A stretch of DNA of 64,000 nt. Origin: Nectonema munidae (lineage: Eukaryota > Nematomorpha > Nectonematoida > Nectonematidae). A program made the translations under genes and the position numbers. Positions within the stretch are counted from its first letter, which is position 1, and every line of letters starts with the position of its first letter. Positions 58,801 through 64,000 of this stretch are shown here, in pieces. The notes beneath the pieces are model-generated. The model did no database searches and was not told the origin of the DNA. It was given only the letters and a program-made list of their open reading frames with translations. The stretch covers positions 1,090,001-1,154,000 of the forward strand of contig JAUIRK010000511.1 of the NCBI GenBank assembly GCA_030549495.1. The letters run 5' to 3'.

Positions 58801-61800
58801 ATAAACCACTGGAAAACTTGTTGCATGTTTAAAAAAACAAAAAGTGAAGCTTTCCATTACCACACGTGGCATATTGCACGTCAGTAAGACATTAATCACT
58901 CTTTCTTTTAATTTTTTGCATCCTCCGACTTTTTCATCTTTGAAAGTCATGACTTGTTCAAGCAGCATTGGAAAGAGCTTTGAAGTTTCTTTGGAATCAA
59001 AAATATTTTTCCAGTTTTTACATATTGCTAGTAGATTAGGTAAAACGTTTTGAAACCATTTTTCCCCGCTTTTGCAATCCTACCTTACATTCATCGATAA
59101 TTTTTTTATATGTGTAATGTTCTCTCCTTTTATTGCGAGCGCAGCATAACTAGCTTAGCAAAATTTTGGACAAAGTAAAAATTGAAAAAATCTGAAGAAA
59201 AACTTTGTGGTATATACAAAAAAGAAAATGTTTGAAACTTAAATGATTCGGATGTTAAGAGGATGTAAAAAAATTTTTTTAAGGGATCTCTACTTAAATC
59301 TGTGCATAATAATCAATGGAAAAATAATAGGAAGTATTCCCTCCGAATTCGTACTCTGAAAAGTGTTACCTGCCAGCTCTATATAGTTGTCGCATTTATC
59401 GAAAGTCGATTGCATATTGAAGATTACAAATAAATAGGGCAAATACAAAAATGCTATTAAATCTTACTTTATAAAAAACCAATCGATTTCACAATTTTCT
59501 TCGAGCCGGGGTAATGTTTCGAGGATCTCTTGGTCTATGAACTTGGCACCCTGTGATTTAGACTCTTCCAAGTTCTTAATTTTAGAGCGAGGGTTTCAAT
59601 TTCGAAAGTTAACACTGTCCTAAGACAAGATTTTAACTCTTATTGAAATCAGTTTTTACCTAAAGAATTGAAATGAATTATTTATATTCGCTAAAAAAAA
59701 AAGATTTGAAAAACTAAAATTAGAGATGTCCTTTCTTTTCTCACTACGACTGCGCTTCTTTAAAATCGTGGACAGTACGACTCATCTCTATACCCTATAT
59801 AAATTCTTGAAACCCCCATTTGACAAGAGAAGTGATTTTGTTTAGGTGTGGAGATTGGATTTGGTCATGCTGATCCTCTTCTTGGCTCTTCCCCTAGAAA
59901 GTACTGATGGGGAGCGCTTAATGAGGGATTGCAATTGCAAGTTTGGCCACCTATGCATCAACCCTTACCACATCAAGATCGCAGTGCGCGAATTAGATCT
60001 ATTCCTGGCATCTGTTATATCAACATATGGTAATCTTTTTTTAAATTTTCCTTCTCTTTTACTAAAAAATTTCTGTTTTTTCTTTTTTTCCATTGTTCAT
60101 TTTAGCTTACAATATTTTTTGTGCAAAATCAATAAAATGTATGAAAAATTCAGTGGGATTCATTTATTGAAACGTATTTTTAATTGACTTGACACACGCC
60201 AATCTGAATAAATGACATTACCTTGAATTTGTATCTTAAACTAATGTAAGTTACGAGTGTTTAATAAGCTTTTAGACTACTTTTAAAACATCAATATTCT
60301 TACTGATGTACCGAATACACGATTAAACAACTTTTAAAGTTCAATGTTTAATGTAAATCAAACAGGTGTTATCAAATCGGTTCTGAGAAAAAGTAATTTT
60401 TCGGATACTTGCAAACATCTTTTTTTCTTTCCTTGGACACGTCAGTTGTTTGGATACGCGAAAATTCGCATACTCCACGGTATTCGGTTTTACAATTCAT
60501 AAATTTTAAGCAAAAAAATAAATCCTTGAAAGTACAATTCGAATATGCCTTCAATATTTAGTAATTTTCAGCTTTAGCATTGAAAGAGGATCTAATTTGC
60601 TGCTTATCTTCCATGAAACTTCAAATGTAAATAACACACATCACAAAGGAGTAGAAGGTCTACGGAGTGAGAAGCAGGATTGGGGTCAGTTATAAATTTC
60701 AATTAGAAGCCTCAAATTACAATTATAATTGCAATTATGTCGCCATTTTTTTCAATTTCAATTACAATTATATAATTGATTTTCTCCTCAATTACAATTA
60801 CAATTTTTTATCCATTCGCTTCAGCCCTAGGGCTTGGCAACCCAAAGGAGGCTCATGTCTATCGAGGAAGGAAACCTGAGAACAGGGAAATTCTCCTACT
60901 CTTTTCGAATATTCTTTAGGGATCTTTTCAAAAGTTTTTCCCTTAGGAATCTTTAAGGTGCACAAGCCAATTTCGACAATGTACACTACCCAGCCTTTGA
61001 TAAGTAGGGCTCACTGATATGTCCTGCAACACTTGAGACTCCTCGCGAGTCACCCATCCAACTGCCAAATTTAAAATCACTCCAGCTATGAATCAGCTCA
61101 AATCTGGAATCGGACAGAGGGATTTTTGGAATCGGACAGGATAATTTTGCCAGCAAATGAGAAAAGGCGTTTCCACAGAAGCAGAAGATGCAGGGGTACT
61201 CGGGTACCGAATGGCTAGTGCGACAATCGTACCGCTTTATATGACAGCTGTAAAGAATTGTTGTTCTCTCTATCTCTATGAACCTACCGCTTCTTCACAA
61301 CTGCGCGTGTAGTAGTTACAAATTTTTCTCATCATCACCACATGGAAGTCATGTGTGGAAAGCATGAAGGAATATTGAAACAATGAAAAGGGGTGTGATT
61401 TTTTACCAATGTCTCAGGAATATACGAAAATTATCTGAATAATAATTACGGTCAGACTAAACACCCCAAAACACTTCAAAATACGCCAAAACATCCCAAA
61501 ACACGGCAAATAATTTTAAAGCATTATAAAAAAGATGGTTAAACTAAAACCCCCAAAAAAAATCGAAAGTTTTAAGAAGTTTTTGTAGTGCTTTGGAAAT
61601 ATTTGTAGTTTTTTTTGCAATTTTTTGAGGTGATTTGAGATTTTTGCGGTGTTTTGGGATGCTTGGGGTGTTTTGAGGAATTTTTAAGATCTTTTTTGTA
61701 GTGCCTTAGATTATTTGCCGTGTTTGGGGATGTTTTGAGGTGCTTTTGGTTATTTCTGGGTGTTTTGCGATTTTTAGTCTAACCCTTTTTTGTAGTGCTT

Positions 61801-64000
61801 TAGAACTATTTGGCGTCTTTTGGGATGTTTTTGAAGTGTTTTGGGGTGCTTCCTGTTATTTCTGGGTGTTTCGTAGTTTTTATCTAACCCTCTTTTTTGT
61901 AGTGCTTTAGAATTATTTGGGAATGTTTTGGGGTGTTTAGTCTGACCCTAATAATTGCTCTTTATAGACGGAATTGATGAATATGAAGTTCGCCAAAGGA
62001 AGCTTTTCTGGGCGTAAATGTTTTTAAATCACTGGCATCTACATTTAAGTTTTGTTATTTAAGTTAAAAAAAAATATTGAAAGAGAGATTAATGAAATAT
62101 ATTGAAAAATAAGGAAATTAGAGCATTTCATTTACTAAAAATATCAAGATTATTTATTATCTTTTTCAATTTATTTATGTTTTGTTCAGTTTTGTAAATC
62201 TGACAGTAGTCCTTTTTTTAGTCTCCAAGTAACACATGAATTATTATTTTTCGTTATGTGTTGTTTTGCTAGAAGATGTAAATACTCTCATCAATTTGTT
62301 AAGCCGTCTGTAATTTCACCTAATCTATATCCATATTCTGATATTTTTAATTTTCATCCATTATTTTTAAAGATTTTACTTAAAAAAAATGAGAGAAAAC
62401 TTTAAACACTGACAAAGGATTTAGTTTGCGTAAGTAACGCTTAGATTCTAGACTAGAAGCTCGCCAGTTCGAGTGTCTTGAATCCATTATTGTTTACACT
62501 TCAAATGCACGTCTCTAAAAATAAAAAAATCACTTACTTGTGATAGCTGAGAACAAATTAAAAAAAAGACAATTTGAAAGCTAAAATGGTTTACATAAGA
62601 GCTTTGGAGTTGTAAAGGAATGTGATGATTTGGAAACGTGTATTTTCTTTTATTTTTTTCAATGGAATAGAGCCGTTGTGCGACTGCTGCGCTTATTGCC
62701 GGGAACAAAACACCAACCCCAACATTTCTTCGTGTAGCAAGGATCAAGCGAGCAATTGTCGATGTCTCATTCACGCTGCCTATATACCAATCACCTGCCA
62801 ATCATCTTCATTCACTTCATTTCAACTGATCAAACTTTCTCATGGTATCTACCTTCTTTTATACCTTTTTAAGTTGGAATTTGCACTAAGTAAGTTCAAG
62901 CAAATTCAAATTGGTGCTAAGAATATTCAAAGATTTTGTTTGTTAATATCTTGAATTAAAATTAAATTGAATTTTTATACGTCTTTTTTTCAAGTTAGAC
63001 GACAAAAAGCATTTATTTCTAATCTACGAAGTTTAAAGTTATCTTAGAAAGACGTAATTTTTTTCTTGTTTCAAAATAAAACTGTCCTCCCAGCTAATTC
63101 CAGTTTCCCTATATTTTTTATAATAACCCACATTTTTTCGATTGGATTTAACATTTATAAAAGCAGATCTAAATTTTTGAAAGAATATTATCAAATAAAA
63201 TTTTATATATTTTTTGTGGTCTAACTTGATTAAAATAAATGTATAAAAATTCAATTTGATTTTTAATTATAGATATTAACAAACAAAATCTTTGAATATT
63301 CTTAGCACCAATTTGAATTGAACTTGAAAAGGTATATATTATAGTATCTAGCGTCTGTGTATATCGGTAGAATGATTCTTATTGTTAAGACCATTATTGA
63401 TTGACATAAAATAGACCAATCATATTCGTGGAAATAAGTCATCATAGGGCAAAAAATACACACAAAGAATAGATCGTTAACTCACAAACCTACACCTACG
63501 GTAAAAACGAACAACCCTCCCACCATGCCTCCGCACTCAACATTTGTATAACGAGAGTAGTGCACGGTAGCAAGCCAAAAAACTCAAACACAAATTTAAA
63601 GTCCGATGAATGCGAGGGATGTTCTTTTATTGAAATGTTATACGGTTAAAATCTCTTTTGAATCAAATGAATGAATTTGATTTAATTGTTTCTCCATTTT
63701 TGTCATATATATTGATTGAAGCAGTGAAATCATTTTTCTTTTTTTTATTCTTTTTAAGAATTTTTGTACACCTCAAACAACAAAAACACGCCCTCTCCCT
63801 CAACCAATCTTTCTTCAACCACTTTCCTGTCAATTCCGTCGCCATCTATCACCTCCTCCACATCTTCCAAGTTTTATCCAAGCGTCAACAACACTTCCAA
63901 ATCCGACTTCGTCTTTGCTCTTTCCCACACCTCCCCACAATCTAAGAATTCTGCCCACAAATTAAAAAGGGGTTGCTGTCATCCCACTGACAAAAACTCT
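52688..64000 (+). CDS. NFI: Nuclear factor I (NFI) transcription factor, DNA-binding-domain exons; partial at both ends
   Basis: NFI proteins are nuclear dimers that bind TTGGC(N5)GCCAA through an N-terminal domain of about 190 residues. Exons 52688-52843, 56864-57055 and 59846-60029 join in frame (phases 0, 0, 1) and reproduce this domain: [76 protein letters not shown] and [10 protein letters not shown]. Probable further exons are 62671-62844 (Cys-rich) and 63759-64000+ (Ser/Thr/Pro-rich, open to the edge), both fitting phase 1. The usual short first exon (MYSPLCLTQ-like) is not visible. An oddity is [14 protein letters not shown] where vertebrate NFI has [14 protein letters not shown]. Cys residues typical of the domain are kept at CIISNP, DCLRK and CINP. 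Confidence 0.94.
53790..54590 (-). mobile_element. LINE (RTE-like) 3' fragment
   Basis: The minus strand reads [20 protein letters not shown] (54190-54131), [20 protein letters not shown] and [17 protein letters not shown], the distal reverse-transcriptase region common in arthropod LINEs annotated as endonuclease-reverse transcriptase (usual [17 protein letters not shown]). Upstream minus-strand pieces at 54581-54210 belong to the same region after breaks. It ends near a (TTC)n tract, GAA repeats on the coding strand. The 5' part is lost. In the first visible NFI intron. Confidence 0.75.
54735..54877 (+). repeat. dispersed repeat in NFI intron, copy 1 of 2
   Basis: CTACGTAGAACT through GTAAAATGGATCCAGTCCAC and AGTGCTGGACAGTCGGAGGG to CCAACTACTAAAA is repeated at 58535-58700 in the same orientation with few changes. 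The second copy carries a short extra stretch after GTAGAACTT. Confidence 0.75.
54971..55262 (+). mobile_element. pogo-like non-autonomous element, copy 2
   Basis: TATA-CAGTCGACTATCATG start, GCTTACTCGATTTCTCTCA, GTTAATTGAATCAATCAATC and AATAATCAAAGTTCCTGATT in the same order as at 9256-9675. Shorter than copy 1 because of internal loss. In the first visible NFI intron. Confidence 0.5.
55545..55690 (+). repeat. local duplication, unit 1
   Basis: GTCAATAAAGACC ... CCAATTTTAAACTAGTTTGA ... ATAAAGT-AAAA is repeated, diverged, at 56025-56165 about 480 bp downstream in the same orientation. AT-rich, non-coding. Confidence 0.5.
56025..56165 (+). repeat. local duplication, unit 2
   Basis: Partner of 55545-55690: CCAATTTTAAACAAATTTGA and GGGCAATAAAGTTCAAAAGA correspond. 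Part of an intron stretch (55263-56863) in which I see no gene. Confidence 0.5.
56864..57055 (+). CDS. NFI: NFI exon, middle of DNA-binding domain, 64 codons
   Basis: Acceptor TTTGATTTTAG, then [20 protein letters not shown] through [20 protein letters not shown] before AAG|gtgacg. Human NFI has VKQKWASRLLAKLRKDI and [20 protein letters not shown]. The linker [20 protein letters not shown] is divergent. Phase 0 on both sides. Confidence 0.95.
57056..58534. other. NFI intron, no gene seen
   Basis: AT-rich intron sequence. Only short frames, no repeat partner identified. Confidence 0.45.
58535..58700 (+). repeat. dispersed repeat in NFI intron, copy 2 of 2
   Basis: Partner of 54735-54877 (GTAAAATGGATCCAATCCAC; AGTGCTGGACAGTTGGAGGG). 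The copies lie in two successive NFI introns, on either side of exon 56864-57055. Confidence 0.75.
58800..59640 (-). pseudogene. unidentified minus-strand coding remnant in NFI intron
   Basis: The minus strand holds [20 protein letters not shown] followed by [15 protein letters not shown] (about 59580-59465). Farther on comes [20 protein letters not shown], then [20 protein letters not shown] and [20 protein letters not shown] (about 59060-58850), open for more than 75 codons without an obvious start. It has the look of a helical protein. I do not recognise the family, and no clean splice links the two pieces. It may be a pseudogene or an insertion. Confidence 0.3.
59846..60029 (+). CDS. NFI: NFI exon, end of DNA-binding domain, 61 codons plus 1 nt
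   Basis: Acceptor GATTTTGTTTAG, then [48 protein letters not shown] and [11 protein letters not shown] (human [20 protein letters not shown]). Donor ATATG|gtaatc, phase 1. The ATG at 59846+ frame is internal; identity starts at the acceptor. Confidence 0.95.
60030..60690. other. NFI intron, no gene seen
   Basis: AT-rich. The exon frame stays open after the donor up to about 60187 but loses NFI similarity at the GT. Confidence 0.45.
60697..60807 (+). repeat. imperfect (AATTAC)n simple repeat
   Basis: AATTACAATTATAATTGCAA-type hexamer repeats over about 110 bp. The open frame across it (Asn/Tyr/Phe only) is a by-product of the repeat. Confidence 0.75.
61021..61066 (-). repeat. 5S rRNA-like fragment
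   Basis: The minus strand reads GGCAGTTGGATGGGTGAC then TCGCGAGGAGTCTCAAGTGT and TGCAGGAC. 5S rRNA has TACTTGGATGGGTGACCGCC and ends near GGGTGTTGTAGGC, so the TTGGATGGGTGAC core is identical and the rest is diverged. The 5' half of 5S is not convincingly present, so this is not a 5S gene. A 5S-derived SINE or a retroposed piece is possible. Flanking 60830-61020 is a GC-richer, unclassified block. Confidence 0.35.
61449..61948. mobile_element. fold-back / MULE-like element, 500 bp, with 9 bp target duplication
   Basis: The left end GGTCAGACTAAACACCCCAA (from 61450) is the reverse complement of the right end TTGGGGTGTTTAGTCTGACC (to 61947). TAATAATTA (61440-61448) and TAATAATTG (61949-61957) flank it, a 9 bp duplication with one change. 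The arms are built of about 100 bp subrepeats (TTTTTTGTAGTGCTTTAGAA at about 61691, 61784 and 61891, with TTTTGGGATG and GGGTGTTTTG motifs). The right arm has several units, the left arm about one. No coding capacity. A 9 bp duplication with tandem-repeat arms is characteristic of fold-back and Mutator-like elements. Confidence 0.8.
62671..62844 (+). CDS. NFI: probable NFI cassette exon, cysteine-rich
   Basis: Acceptor TTTTTTTCAATGGAATAG with a good pyrimidine tract. The frame that continues phase 1 reads [20 protein letters not shown] then [20 protein letters not shown] to CATG|gtatct, again phase 1. Length 174 nt, so inclusion or skipping keeps the frame. The block is GC-richer than the flanking intron and has seven Cys in the first half. 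Not conserved in the NFI proteins I know. A minus-strand frame also spans it (62801-62487), so the call rests on phase and splice signals. Confidence 0.5.
62889..63335. mobile_element. long inverted repeat (fold-back) in NFI intron
   Basis: The left arm (62889 to about 63012) contains TTCAAATTGGTGCTAAGAAT, ATTCAAAGATTTTGTTTGTT, AATATCTTGAATTAAAAT and CAAGTTAGAC. The right arm (about 63212-63335) is its inverse: GTCTAACTTG, AACAAACAAAATCTTTGAAT and ATTCTTAGCACCAATTTGAA. Arms of about 120 bp, loop of about 200 bp. No target duplication or known terminal motif seen. It starts 45 bp after the probable cassette exon. Confidence 0.8.
63759..64000 (+). CDS. NFI: probable NFI exon, Ser/Thr/Pro-rich, continues past window
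   Basis: Strong acceptor (TTTTTCTTTTTTTTATTCTTTTTAAG). In the phase-1 frame it reads [20 protein letters not shown], then [16 protein letters not shown] and [19 protein letters not shown], open to the window end. Composition fits the disordered Ser/Thr/Pro-rich region after the NFI DNA-binding domain. Two other frames are also partly open here, so the frame choice depends on the phase match. Confidence 0.6.

Noticed and set aside
60667-60879. A 70-residue Asn/Tyr-rich protein
   Set aside because: It is the translation of the (AATTAC)n simple repeat.

Overview
The window looks like a piece of an AT-rich animal genome, most likely an arthropod. A crustacean such as a parasitic copepod is my guess, but it rests on general character only. 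The two host genes are metazoan in type, split by long AT-rich introns, and embedded in DNA-transposon debris (piggyBac, hAT, pogo-like, fold-back elements), a tRNA-derived SINE and a few LINE scraps. There are no bacterial-style operons, ribosome binding sites or CRISPR arrays.

Positions 797-23059 (+) hold the last 14 exons of CTR9, the TPR scaffold of the Paf1 transcription-elongation complex. The 14 exons join without a frame break into 904 residues. About 300 N-terminal residues must lie left of the window. The first seven exons are all phase 0 and encode TPR helices. The later ones encode a coiled, charged segment and a disordered acidic/basic tail. Exon 13 has phase 1 at both ends, so it could be skipped or could read into an alternative stop.

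Positions 23.4-52.6 kb carry no host gene I can recognise. They are a graveyard of piggyBac-type transposons: four coding copies at about 25.5-27.7, 33.7-35.6, 37.7-39.9 and 49.2-51.9 kb, plus two 136-137 bp TTAA-flanked miniature elements at 36.9 and 37.5 kb. They also hold two hAT remnants related to ZBED5-type transposases (30.4-31.5 kb minus, 46.4-47.6 kb plus), an unclassified 1.1 kb repeat present twice (29.0 and 40.7 kb), a LINE endonuclease scrap, and one retroelement RNase H tail nested in a piggyBac copy.

Positions 52688-64000 (+) hold the DNA-binding-domain exons of a nuclear factor I (NFI) transcription factor. Three exons are certain. A cysteine-rich exon (62671-62844) and a Ser/Thr/Pro-rich exon running off the right edge fit the reading phase and are probable. 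The first coding exon was not found. The NFI introns hold a 500 bp fold-back element with a 9 bp target duplication, a second long inverted repeat, LINE and pogo-like remnants, and a 5S rRNA-like fragment.

No unfamiliar multi-gene system is evident. The most unusual signals are the structured ends of the piggyBac-type elements, the two fold-back elements next to a candidate NFI cassette exon, and a SINE family seen in four copies, all on the plus strand.
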